Shown: positions 1 through 6,799, counted from the stretch's first letter. The stretch: 14,762 nucleotides of DNA from Chlorobium sp. (GCA_028277485.1 JANQGE010000048.1:1-14762), one strand, 5' to 3'. The notes: generated from the sequence alone by a model not told the origin. Numbers and translations are program-made.

Positions 1-41
1 GCCTTTGATAATACTTCTTTGCCCGTCGCTGGTCGTGCCAT
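1..41 (-). CDS. start of an unidentified gene, cut by the window edge
   Basis: Only the first 13 codons are visible, reading MARPATGKEVLSK. The start is supported by a strong Shine-Dalgarno AAAGGAGGTG about 8 bases upstream of the ATG (reverse complement of roughly 46-58). The short N-terminus resembles, from memory, small helix-turn-helix proteins associated with IS630-type elements, but 13 residues are too few to name a family. An AT-rich stretch at 60-80 could hold its promoter. Confidence 0.6.
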   Translation of the reverse strand, partial: MARPATGKEVLSK

Positions 42-99
42 ATACACACCTCCTTTTGTTTATAGGTATATAATAGCACATTTGTTTTAGAATTGGAAT

Positions 100-206
100 A
101 AGGCGGACGGAGCGCAGGAACCGGAGTGTATATACAATACATGAGGATTCCGAGCACCGCCCAACGCAACTATCGGAATGCGTATCAGGTATTTCGGGGT
201 GCCTTA
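100..206. repeat. dispersed intergenic repeat, copy A
   Basis: This segment shares ordered blocks with the repeat at 4774-4893 read in reverse complement. GGCGGACGGAGC lies at 102-113 and its complement at 4840-4851. CCGCCCAACG lies at 157-166 and its complement at 4812-4821. Both copies then run through a diverged GGATGCG stretch to a GGTGCC end. The middle, 121-156, is longer than in the other copy. The right end supplies the stop codon of the antiporter gene (204-206). Confidence 0.65.
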
Positions 207-1364
207 ATCGATCTTCAGCGGCTTGCTTGTGCCCAGCGGCGTCGGGAAGAAATAAACCAGGAGGTAGGAGGAGATAGCCATAGTCAGTATTGCGACAAGC
301 TGTATGAGCTGTGAGCTTGCAGCGCTTATCATGCCGCTTTCAGCGGCAAGTACGGCTATGATCAGGGAAAACTCGCTGTTTTGGCCGAGCCGGAACCCCA
401 TTTCCCTGCTGAACTTGGTTGTTTCGGTTGTGAGTTTGAAAGCAACCCAGTAAACCAGAGGCTTGAGCAGCAGCAGAACGGCGGAAAGCAGCAATGCAGG
501 CCAGACAATGGTTTGCATCAGCGAGAAATCCATTTTCGCGCCGAGCGTAAAAAAGAAAAGCACCAAAAAGAAGTCTCGAAAGAATTTCAAGTTTTCGGCA
601 AGATAATTTGAAAGGGGTCCGTTTGCAAGAGCGACCCCCGCAATGAACGCGCCAATTTCATGGCTCATTCCGATCTTTTCAGAAAGCAGTGCAAGACTGA
701 AGCACCACGCAAGTGCTACCAAATTGAGCAGTTCGTTGTAACGCTGAACCTGCACGATGATTTTTCTGATGATGAAACGCTCGGCCAAAATTGCAACCGC
801 CGTGAGCAGAACCCCTATGAATATGCTGGTGATCCAGCCGATAACCGAGGAGTTGCTGCCGCCCTTGATGAAGGCGATGGCAAGAACTGCGAAAATGTCC
901 TGCATGATCAGCACGGCTATTGCGACAGCCCCCATGTGTTTCTGGTGGAGGGTAATGGTCGGCATGAGCTTGACGACCAGGATGGTGCTGGAAAACATCA
1001 TGGCGACCCCGGTAATGACGGATTCCAGTACGGAAGCCCCGAAAGCATAGAGGATCGTGCCGGTAACGAGGGCAAAAAGTCCGCTGGTCAGGAGAGTCAG
1101 GGGAAACGTTTTACTGAAAAGTTCAAGCAGCCTCTTCGGATGAAGGGAAAGGCCGGCGAGAAAAAGCAGCAGAGTAATACCTATGTTGGAAGCTTCATTG
1201 ATGAACTCGATTTCAGTGACGAGTTTCAAGCCCCAGGGACCGAGCAGAATCCCGGCGACAATATATGCGATGATGATGGGCTGACGCGTAAGAAGGGAGA
1301 GCCATCCAAGTATCGTTGATACGATCACTATCATTGCTATGTCCAGGAATACTGTGTGGGTCAT
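204..1364 (-). CDS. Kef-type monovalent cation:proton antiporter (CPA2), short form
   Basis: This is an inner-membrane antiporter of the CPA2 (Kef/NapA-like) family, exchanging K+ or Na+ for protons. The 386 residues are almost entirely hydrophobic, with about 11-13 membrane segments. Family marks are GITLLLFLAGLSL (62-74), SSTILVVKLM (125-134), the IMQD motif with Q155-D156 at the ion site typical of Kef proteins, FRDFFLVLFFFTLGAKMD (262-279) and LGQNSEFSLII (326-336). It lacks the C-terminal TrkA-N/RCK domain of E. coli KefB and KefC and ends soon after the last helix, so nucleotide or glutathione gating of the KefB type is not expected. The ATG lies 14 bases after the stop of the broken photolyase gene, suggesting one transcription unit from cqsS onward. 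The stop codon sits inside an intergenic repeat, so the original C-terminus may have been changed. The family is clear; the transported ion is not. Confidence 0.88.
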   Translation of the reverse strand: MTHTVFLDIAMIVIVSTILGWLSLLTRQPIIIAYIVAGILLGPWGLKLVTEIEFINEASNIGITLLLFLAGLSLHPKRLLELFSKTFPLTLLTSGLFALVTGTILYAFGASVLESVITGVAMMFSSTILVVKLMPTITLHQKHMGAVAIAVLIMQDIFAVLAIAFIKGGSNSSVIGWITSIFIGVLLTAVAILAERFIIRKIIVQVQRYNELLNLVALAWCFSLALLSEKIGMSHEIGAFIAGVALANGPLSNYLAENLKFFRDFFLVLFFFTLGAKMDFSLMQTIVWPALLLSAVLLLLKPLVYWVAFKLTTETTKFSREMGFRLGQNSEFSLIIAVLAAESGMISAASSQLIQLVAILTMAISSYLLVYFFPTPLGTSKPLKID

Positions 1365-1378
1365 GACAGCGTCCGGTA

Positions 1379-1713
1379 TTAAGGTCGGGCGCGGGAAACG
1401 CCCTGTGATTTTATGTAGTTATCGACACTAAACTTACGCACGCACCCATTATAAGTCATATACCGTATTTTGCCAAAAACAGAACGTTCAAACCATGGTC
1501 TGTCGTGAACTCCTCCTATTGACCATGCCACTCCGGTGCAGCCGTTGGGGTCCCTTCCGTCAAGGGAGTATTTGTCATTAAGGTAAAGTGCAATATCGAA
1601 AGCGGTTCCGGGATTCTTTGATGTACACGCTGGTCCCTCGACATCCAGTAGATAACAGGTCCGTTGATGCCATGTTCATGGTTTAAACGGCGTATGCGTT
1701 CGGGATGAATCAT
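1379..1713 (-). pseudogene. phr: class II CPD photolyase, internally deleted remnant
   Basis: Two ends of a class II deoxyribodipyrimidine photolyase are joined here. Reading from 1713, the first 31 codons give an intact N-terminus with ERIRRLNHE and GPVIYWMSRDQRVH, as in class II enzymes. From about 1620 the homology continues in another frame to the stop at 1379: AFDIALYLNDKYSLDGRD, then GVAWSIGGVHDRPWFER, then FGKIRYMTYNGCVRKF, which is the conserved C-terminal block around the FAD domain. Together they make about 105 residues, against roughly 450 in intact enzymes, so about 1 kb is missing and the halves are out of frame. The product cannot repair DNA. The remnant lies 15 bases after the amidotransferase gene and 14 bases before the antiporter gene, so the deletion appears to have occurred inside an operon. 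It is identified from remembered family motifs, with high confidence. Confidence 0.87.
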
Positions 1714-1728
1714 GAATGCGGGTTTTTA

Positions 1729-2442
1729 TCAGATAATCCCCGCAATCCCCAAAAAGTTTTTTAAGAGGGTGTTCCCTGTTTTTTCGTACTCAGGCTGTAT
1801 TTCGCGGAAGTTTTCGACCAGTTTCCGCCGATCCATCACCCGCAGGTCATTGTCGGTCGAGAGCCATGAGAAGAACAGTTGCTCGGTGAGTTCAAAATGC
1901 GACTGTATGCCATATGCGCAGCTTCCGACTTTTACAATCTGGTTTTTACAGGAATTTCCGGTTGCAAGCAGTGCTGTGGTGCCGTTGAGTGTAACCGTTT
2001 CTCCATGAAGCTGAAAGACGCGAAGATTTTTGTCGAGACCGTTGAACAGGGGGTCATGTCTGCCTTTTTCCGTGAGCTCGACAGTATAGGGTTGACCATC
2101 GGGAGCGAAGAAACCGGTTTCTTTTATCGGGCATGCCCTGACCTCGCCGCCTGCAGCTTTTACCAGTGTCTGCATTCCAAGGCAGATACCGAGGTAAGGG
2201 ATGTTGTTATGCAGTATCATCTCAATATTGCGAAGCTCCCCGAGCATCACGGATGTGTTGTCGTTTGCGCTCTGCGGGCCTCCAAGAGTTATGACCGCCG
2301 AATAGCTGCAAGGATCGGGATAGCGCTCACCCCGGGAGAGATCGACGGTTTCAAATGGTGTGGCATATTCTTCGAGCAGACCGGAAAGAAGCCCCGGTTC
2401 TTCATGAGAAATATGCTGTATGATAAGAAGTGGTTGTAACAT
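1729..2442 (-). CDS. class I glutamine amidotransferase (GMP synthase-like GATase1)
   Basis: This 237-residue protein is a stand-alone GATase1 domain that would hydrolyse glutamine to glutamate and ammonia, or act as a related Cys hydrolase. The triad is visible: C87 in YLGICLGMQ (nucleophile elbow), H182 and E184 in GIQSHFE. The oxyanion segment ITLGGPQSAND at 51-61 also fits the GMP-synthase-like group. No synthetase domain is attached, so the acceptor of the ammonia is unknown. The ATG is 14 bases downstream of the cqsS stop, with no clear Shine-Dalgarno, so it is probably translated by coupling from cqsS. This position makes it a candidate accessory gene of the signalling locus, but nothing in its sequence proves a link. 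Length is normal for the family and there is no signal peptide. Confidence 0.85.
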   Translation of the reverse strand: MLQPLLIIQHISHEEPGLLSGLLEEYATPFETVDLSRGERYPDPCSYSAVITLGGPQSANDNTSVMLGELRNIEMILHNNIPYLGICLGMQTLVKAAGGEVRACPIKETGFFAPDGQPYTVELTEKGRHDPLFNGLDKNLRVFQLHGETVTLNGTTALLATGNSCKNQIVKVGSCAYGIQSHFELTEQLFFSWLSTDNDLRVMDRRKLVENFREIQPEYEKTGNTLLKNFLGIAGII

Positions 2443-2456
2443 GGATTTGAAGGGGG

Positions 2457-4592
2457 TTATTTCAGCCAGATTGAAAGCACTTTGGCAAGATCTTCCCTGC
2501 CGACCGGTTTTCCCAGATGATCGTTCATGCCGCTTTGTCTTGCAAGGGCGATGTTTTCAGGGTCGGTATTGCCTGTCAGTGCAATAATCGGGATTTCCTT
2601 GTATTTGGTGAACCTCTTGAAGCGCTTGCCCTCCCTGATCATTCGTGTGGTTTCGACGCCGTTCAATACGGGCATTTCCATATCCATGAATACTATGTCG
2701 TAATCGTTTTTTTCCAGACACTGAATCGCCTGTTCCCCGTTTTCGGCCTGGGCCACATGCGCGTTCAAGCGTTCCAGGATAAAGCTCATGAATCGTCTGC
2801 TGGTAAGGTTATCGTCAACGATAAGGATGTCAATTTTATCAAGGGCGAGGTCTGTACTGTAGATAACCGGTTGGGCTTCTGAAAAGAAATACTTTTCAAA
2901 AAGAGCAAGAATGTTTTCTTTCTGCAGCGGTTTGGGTATGAATTCATTCATTCCGGAGGAAAGAACCCTTGGTTTTACGACGGATTCAGGAAGGGCCGAA
3001 ACCGCGATAATCGGTACCTTTTTGTGCTTTGCCACAAGAGAGGGGTTGTCATGCTTTTCAAGACGTATGCGTTTGGCGGCCTCGTCACCTGTCATAACCG
3101 GCATTTCCAAATCCGTGAGTATCAGGTCGAAACTTTTTCGAGTAATCATTGACAGCGCTTGAGTACCGTTTTCCGCGTGTTCTGTATTGCAATCCCATTC
3201 GCTGAAACACTTTTCGGCTATCAGACGGTGGCTTTGGTTGTTATCTACGATCAAGATGTTTTTAGTTTTAAGCACTTCTTTTTTCAGGTTTTCAACCTTT
3301 TTTGAGTTGTACAGGGGAAAATGAAGAATGAATTCCGTCCACTCGTTTTCTTTCGAGTGGCAGACAATATGGCCTCCGAATGAAATGAGGACGCGTTTGC
3401 AGAAAGCCAGTCCCAGCCCGATGCCGCTTTCTTTTCCGGATGTATAGAAGTCATCGAAAATTCTTTCCCTTTTCGATGCCGGAATTCCCGGCCCGGTGTC
3501 CCGTACTTTGATAATGTTGCCTTCCGGTTTCGTTTCTGTTGCTATTTCGAGGATAAAGCCGGGCTTGTCTTTATAGTAAAGGGCGTTTTTTATAAGGTTG
3601 AAAAGAGCGTAGATGAAAAGATCCTTGTCACCGAAAAAATCAAAATCGGTTTTGGCAAGGTTTTTTACAAACTTTCGGTCTTCGGGGGTGTCATAACTGA
3701 AGCTGTTGATGGTTGTGTGAATGCTGTTTTTTGCGGGAATCCGTTTGAATGTTCTTAAATCAACGGATTTTCCCTGCATGCTTGCCAGAATCGAGTCGAT
3801 GATCTTGTTGGCCCTGATGACGGTTTCCGAGCTTTCCTCGATAACATTATGCAGGCTTATAAGTCCTGATCTGCTGAGCTCATAGTGCAGATCGCACTTG
3901 TCTTTTTCCAGTTTTCCGGGTTTGTCCGGGAGGATGGACTGTAACGAGCCTATTGCGTTGATAATGGAGTTCAGCGGATTTCTCATCTCGTGGGCGATGC
4001 TGCCGCTGAGGCTGTGAAGCAGTGAGATTTTCGTCTGGCTTGCCATCTGTCGTTTATGATTGCAGATTATGCTGCCGACAAGTGCAAAAAGAAAGATCGG
4101 TATGTATTCGATTTGAAAGTATGTGTAGTCTACTCGACCGTCCGTAAACAGCACAACAAGATAAGCAAGCGAAAACCCTCCCAATGTCATTAAGGTAATC
4201 AGCACCCAGTCATAGATAAGAATGACCAGAAGGAATAATCCGGCCATATTGGACATTGCCCAGACAAGAGACCATTCGTTTTTCAACATCATGTAGTTGA
4301 AGAAAAACGGCATCATGATAAATGACGTTACAAGAAAGTAGTAAGGGAAGATTTTTTTTGCCTTTGCGGGTAAGTAATTATAAAACAGCCACGGCATACC
4401 CAAGACAGAAATACTTAACCGCAGCAAAAGGGTTTCGTATGGCTGAGGGAAAACGTATTGCCACATGGGATAGTACAGCGGAAAACCTACAACGCATAGG
4501 AGACCGATAATTGTGATATTTGGTTTCGCATGCTCAAGAATTTCTGTGGCTTTTTGTTTCAGCTTACGACTTTTCTCACCGTTTTCTGGCAC
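2457..4592 (-). CDS. cqsS: CqsS-type hybrid histidine kinase, receptor for a CAI-1-like autoinducer
   Basis: This 711-residue membrane sensor kinase matches Vibrio cholerae CqsS along its length, compared from memory. Residues 25-180 form about six membrane helices, including GFPLYYPMWQYVFPQPYE (36-53) and YIPIFLF (163-169). The positions reported as CAI-1 binding residues in V. cholerae (W104, S107, F162, C170) align with W111, S114, F169 and C177. The kinase core follows: H201 in SIAHEMRNPLN, N-box N332-N336, DTGPGI at 365-370, GIGLGLAFCKR at 390-400. Two receiver domains come next. REC1 has D450, D494 (ILTDLEMP) and K554; REC2 has D593-D594, D637 (VFMDMEMP) and K695. V. cholerae CqsS, as I recall it, has one functional receiver, so the second is unusual. 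The start is GTG with no clear Shine-Dalgarno, chosen because its length matches the CqsS N-terminus. No LuxU-like phosphotransfer protein is in the window. Confidence 0.92.
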   Translation of the reverse strand: MPENGEKSRKLKQKATEILEHAKPNITIIGLLCVVGFPLYYPMWQYVFPQPYETLLLRLSISVLGMPWLFYNYLPAKAKKIFPYYFLVTSFIMMPFFFNYMMLKNEWSLVWAMSNMAGLFLLVILIYDWVLITLMTLGGFSLAYLVVLFTDGRVDYTYFQIEYIPIFLFALVGSIICNHKRQMASQTKISLLHSLSGSIAHEMRNPLNSIINAIGSLQSILPDKPGKLEKDKCDLHYELSRSGLISLHNVIEESSETVIRANKIIDSILASMQGKSVDLRTFKRIPAKNSIHTTINSFSYDTPEDRKFVKNLAKTDFDFFGDKDLFIYALFNLIKNALYYKDKPGFILEIATETKPEGNIIKVRDTGPGIPASKRERIFDDFYTSGKESGIGLGLAFCKRVLISFGGHIVCHSKENEWTEFILHFPLYNSKKVENLKKEVLKTKNILIVDNNQSHRLIAEKCFSEWDCNTEHAENGTQALSMITRKSFDLILTDLEMPVMTGDEAAKRIRLEKHDNPSLVAKHKKVPIIAVSALPESVVKPRVLSSGMNEFIPKPLQKENILALFEKYFFSEAQPVIYSTDLALDKIDILIVDDNLTSRRFMSFILERLNAHVAQAENGEQAIQCLEKNDYDIVFMDMEMPVLNGVETTRMIREGKRFKRFTKYKEIPIIALTGNTDPENIALARQSGMNDHLGKPVGREDLAKVLSIWLK

Positions 4593-4773
4593 GATAGATC
4601 GTTTTAATCAATTTTATAAGGTACGGGAAAGAGCTCATGCCCGGACATGCTGGGGTGGCATAAAAGGGTGCGTTACGAGGTTAAGCAAAAAAAAACACAA
4701 CATTTTACGGGTTCAATATGTTCTCAATGCCTTATGATAAGAAACTATGTGAATAAAAAAGACTTGATCTTTC

Positions 4774-4893
4774 TTATGGGCACCTCAATTTGTTGCGCAT
4801 CCTGATTACTTCGTTGGGCGGATAGAAAGGGGTTTCTGTGCTCCGTCCGCCTCGTACTCATGTCGTTCACGATGTAATAGAGGTGCCCTTATG
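4774..4893. repeat. dispersed intergenic repeat, copy B, with inverted ends
   Basis: The element is bounded by imperfect inverted ends: TTATGGGCACCTCAATT at 4774-4790 and, on the opposite strand at 4876-4892, ATAAGGGCACCTCTATT. Inside are AATTTGTTGCGC (4787-4798), CGTTGGGCGG (4812-4821) and GCTCCGTCCGCC (4840-4851), all shared with copies A or C. It lies in the divergent cqsS-cqsA intergenic region, upstream of the predicted cqsA promoter. It has no coding capacity and resembles a small non-autonomous element (MITE or REP type). Confidence 0.72.
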
Positions 4894-4957
4894 ATGGATT
4901 GCACGGCTAAGTTCCAGATAAGAAGTTTTTAGGGTTGACGTATTTGAGGAGTATTGA

Positions 4958-4987
4958 TTGACGTGGCGGAAGATATTCAACTATATT
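4958..4987 (+). promoter_or_regulatory. predicted sigma70 promoter of cqsA
   Basis: TTGACG at 4958-4963 and TATATT at 4982-4987 are separated by 18 bases. They face cqsA and leave a leader of about 50 bases before the ATG at 5046. A second TTGACG at 4935-4940 has no matching -10. Confidence 0.45.
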
Positions 4988-5045
4988 ATGAGGAAAACGA
5001 AATGAGGTCATTCTCCCCCTTGACAAATCTAAAAAAACTGGTGTA

Positions 5046-6299
5046 ATGATAAGGAAAAACCAGAGCCCGCATTTCTTTTCGGATGCTTGTTTTTTGAGTT
5101 TTCCCGGCTTTCTCGAAAAGAAGCTGCAGGCTTGTGAAGAGGAATCGTTCAAGCCGAGAAAAAACGGAAAACATCTTGTACTCGGTAAAAAGCCCGGACC
5201 TGATGCCCTTATCCTGCAAAGCAATGACTACCTGGATATAGGGAATCATCCGGATATTGTAGAGGCAGAAATAGATGTCCTTGAGAACTTTGGACAGGTT
5301 CCTGTTATGTCGGCAGTTTTTCTGCATGACGGGGGAACCAAGGACGCATTTGAAAAGTCCATGGCTTCCTGGACAGGTTTTGAGAACGCCATACTCTGTC
5401 AATCGGGGTGGGCGGCCAATGTTGGCTTAATACAGGTCATTGCCGGCAGGGATGTGCCAGTGTACATTGATTTTTTTACCCACATGTCTCTTTGGGAAGG
5501 GATCAAAAGTTCCGGAGCTACGGCACATGCTTTTATGCATAACAATCCTGCTCATCTCGAGAAATTAATCAAACAATACGGACAAGGGGTTGTCCTGCTT
5601 GATTCTGTATACAGTACTATCGGGGATATTGCTCCTCTGCATGATGTTGTTGAGATCGCCAACCGTCATGACTGTGTAATGGTTGTTGACGAGTCCCACT
5701 CTCTTGGAACCCACGGACACGAGGGTGCGGGACTGGTTTTTGAGCACGGTTTGACATCCAGGGTGCATTTTGTAACGGCAAGTCTTGCAAAAGCTTTTGC
5801 CGGCAGGGCGGGTATAATTTTCTGTAATGCGAAATTTGCGAAATATTACCCTTACCTTGCCCACCCGGCTATTTTCAGTTCAGGTCTTATGCCTCATGAG
5901 ATTGCCGGGCTTTCAGCTACGCTGAATATCATCAAGAAGTGCGATGACCGAAGGGGACGACTGAATGAGCTGTCCGCCTATACCCGCCGCAGGCTGGGTG
6001 AGCTGGGATATGCTGTGGACAGTGAATCTCAAATTGTCGCTTTGGAACCGGGCTCCGAGGTCAATACGGAGGCTTTGCGCGATGCGCTCGAGGCGCGGAA
6101 TATATTCGGTTCGATTTTCTGTTCTCCCGCTACGCCGAAAAACCGTGCGCTTATAAGGTTTTCACTCCATAGCAGTTTAAAACAAGAGGAGATCGATTAT
6201 CTCCTCCAGGTTTGTGAGGAGATCAGGGACGAAGTGAATATGTGGGAGTGGAAGTCTACAAAAAGAGGAGCTGGAAAGGATGGAGGTGTAAAGCTGTAG
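5046..6299 (+). CDS. cqsA: CqsA-type CAI-1 autoinducer synthase (PLP-dependent)
   Basis: This 417-residue fold-type I PLP enzyme belongs to the alpha-oxoamine synthase family and most resembles V. cholerae CqsA, which joins a fatty acyl-CoA to an S-adenosylmethionine-derived amino substrate to make the CAI-1 precursor. CqsA-specific blocks, recalled from the Vibrio protein, include KNGKHLVLGK (39-48), LQSNDYL (57-63), QSGWAANVGL (119-128), YIDFFTHMSLWEG (140-152), DSVYSTIGDIAPL (186-198), VDESHSLGTHG (214-224) and HPAIFSSGLMPHE (273-285). The PLP lysine is K249 in TASLAKAFAGRAG; D215 and H218 contact the cofactor. These blocks set it apart from KBL, BioF and HemA enzymes. The N-terminus is about 12 residues longer than in Vibrio and no good Shine-Dalgarno precedes the ATG, so the true start could be slightly internal. 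It is divergent from cqsS, as expected for a synthase and receptor pair. Confidence 0.93.
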   Translation: MIRKNQSPHFFSDACFLSFPGFLEKKLQACEEESFKPRKNGKHLVLGKKPGPDALILQSNDYLDIGNHPDIVEAEIDVLENFGQVPVMSAVFLHDGGTKDAFEKSMASWTGFENAILCQSGWAANVGLIQVIAGRDVPVYIDFFTHMSLWEGIKSSGATAHAFMHNNPAHLEKLIKQYGQGVVLLDSVYSTIGDIAPLHDVVEIANRHDCVMVVDESHSLGTHGHEGAGLVFEHGLTSRVHFVTASLAKAFAGRAGIIFCNAKFAKYYPYLAHPAIFSSGLMPHEIAGLSATLNIIKKCDDRRGRLNELSAYTRRRLGELGYAVDSESQIVALEPGSEVNTEALRDALEARNIFGSIFCSPATPKNRALIRFSLHSSLKQEEIDYLLQVCEEIRDEVNMWEWKSTKRGAGKDGGVKL

Positions 6300-6303
6300 A
6301 AGA

Positions 6304-6320
6304 TTATGGGTACCTCTATT
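6304..6320. repeat. lone end of the dispersed repeat
   Basis: TTATGGGTACCTCTATT differs from the left end of copy B (4774-4790) at two positions only. It starts five bases after the cqsA stop codon. No partner end or internal part follows, so this is either a remnant or a chance match. Confidence 0.4.
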
Positions 6321-6344
6321 CCCAAAAAAGCCTCCACTTCATGT

Positions 6345-6377
6345 GAAAGCTTTCCTTGCTGCGGAGAGGGTGGGATT
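6345..6377. repeat. 33-bp direct repeat of the tRNA-Ser 3' end, outer copy
   Basis: These 33 bases are identical to 6648-6680, which span the last 16 bases of tRNA-Ser plus 17 bases beyond it. Duplication of a tRNA 3' end is the usual trace of site-specific integration. Here the two copies are only 303 bases apart. Confidence 0.8.
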
Positions 6378-6382
6378 GATTC

Positions 6383-6476
6383 GATGCTTCGCATCTCACC
6401 CCCTTTGGGGGCGGACTCACTGCGTTCGCCGTCCTCATGCCTGTTGGCATGAGTCGAACCCTTTGCTTGGGTTCGA
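6383..6476. repeat. run of five consecutive short hairpins
   Basis: Five perfect or nearly perfect palindromes are packed end to end: GATGC/GCATC (6383-6395), CCCCC/GGGGG (6399-6411), GGAC/GTCC with inner GCG/CGC (6413-6434), CTCATGCC/GGCATGAG (6434-6453) and TCGAACCC/GGGTTCGA (6454-6476). Loops are 3-7 bases. The last stem resembles a tRNA T-arm sequence. The array directly follows a copy of the tRNA-Ser 3' end. Confidence 0.75.
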
Positions 6477-6496
6477 ACCCCTCGATATAAAGCACA

Positions 6497-6520
6497 AAAC
6501 CCCGGATTTACCGGGGCTTT
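6497..6520. terminator. terminator-like hairpin downstream of cqsA
   Basis: CCCCGG (6500-6505) pairs with CCGGGG (6511-6516) around loop ATTTA, flanked by AAA on the left and TTT after one base on the right. T-runs exist on both strands, so it may end cqsA transcription or transcription from the tRNA side. Confidence 0.4.
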
Positions 6521-6528
6521 GCGTTTTA

Positions 6529-6552
6529 TGCGGAGAGGGTGGGATTGATTCG
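6529..6552. repeat. third fragment of the tRNA-Ser 3' end
   Basis: These 24 bases are identical to 6360-6383. They match the tRNA-Ser end through GGTGGGATT and then diverge from the tRNA in the same way as the outer copy, showing that the two extra copies share a common origin. Confidence 0.75.
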
Positions 6553-6599
6553 CTGCGCTCACCCTTTGGGAAAGTCAATGCTGACTTTTCATCCCACCC
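6537..6599. repeat. nested inverted repeat next to the third tRNA-Ser fragment
   Basis: GGGTGGGAT (6537-6545) pairs perfectly with ATCCCACCC (6591-6599). Between them lie two small hairpins, CCC/GGG (6562-6570) and AAAGTCA/TGACTTT (6571-6588). The outer stem uses the tRNA-derived sequence. Confidence 0.65.
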
Positions 6600-6625
6600 G
6601 AGGAGACCTGACGTTATAAAAAGAC

Positions 6626-6654
6626 AAAAAAAGCTTCCGAGGTCCCCGAAAGCT
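6626..6654 (-). terminator. intrinsic terminator of tRNA-Ser
   Basis: On the minus strand AAAGCTTTCGG pairs with CCGAAGCTT-type sequence (G-T pairs allowed) and is followed by seven T residues (complement of A7 at 6626-6632). It starts about 11 bases after the tRNA 3' end. Confidence 0.65.
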
Positions 6655-6663
6655 TTCCTTGCT

Positions 6664-6751
<88 letters not shown>

Positions 6752-6770
6752 CGGCGTTTTTTTAAAATAG

Positions 6771-6799
6771 AAAAAGCCTCTATAAAACAGAGGCTTTTT
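6771..6799. terminator. bidirectional intrinsic terminator between the two tRNA genes
   Basis: AAAAAGCCTC (6771-6780) pairs perfectly with GAGGCTTTTT (6790-6799) around a nine-base loop. It lies directly after tRNA-Gly in the direction of transcription, with a T-run at the end of the stem on either strand. Confidence 0.85.

Larger units (their letters stand above)
4593..5045. other. cqsS-cqsA divergent intergenic region
   Basis: These 453 bases separate the two signalling genes. They hold repeat copy B (4774-4893) and a sigma70-like promoter pointing to cqsA (4958-4987). The part next to cqsS (4593-4773) is AT-rich, with an A tract at 4687-4695, and must hold the cqsS promoter, but I see no convincing -35/-10 pair there. 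No open frame in the region looks coding. Confidence 0.6.

Noticed and set aside
660..1319. 219-codon open frame on the plus strand opposite the antiporter gene
   Set aside because: It is a very polar, low-sense translation lying fully antisense to a clear membrane transporter gene; it has no ribosome site or family marks.
1516..1713. 65-codon frame taken as an independent small gene
   Set aside because: Its first 31 residues are the photolyase N-terminus and the rest is an out-of-frame reading of the photolyase C-terminus, so it is a pseudogene product.
1879..2439. 186-codon plus-strand open frame opposite the amidotransferase gene
   Set aside because: It is antisense to an intact GATase with a complete triad, and its translation shows no domain.
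4907..5402. Minus-strand frames of 105 and 138 codons over the start of cqsA
   Set aside because: They overlap the clearly coding cqsA frame and carry no recognisable motifs.
6383..6599. CRISPR array
   Set aside because: The palindromes all differ in sequence and spacing, there is no constant repeat and spacer unit, and no cas gene is near.
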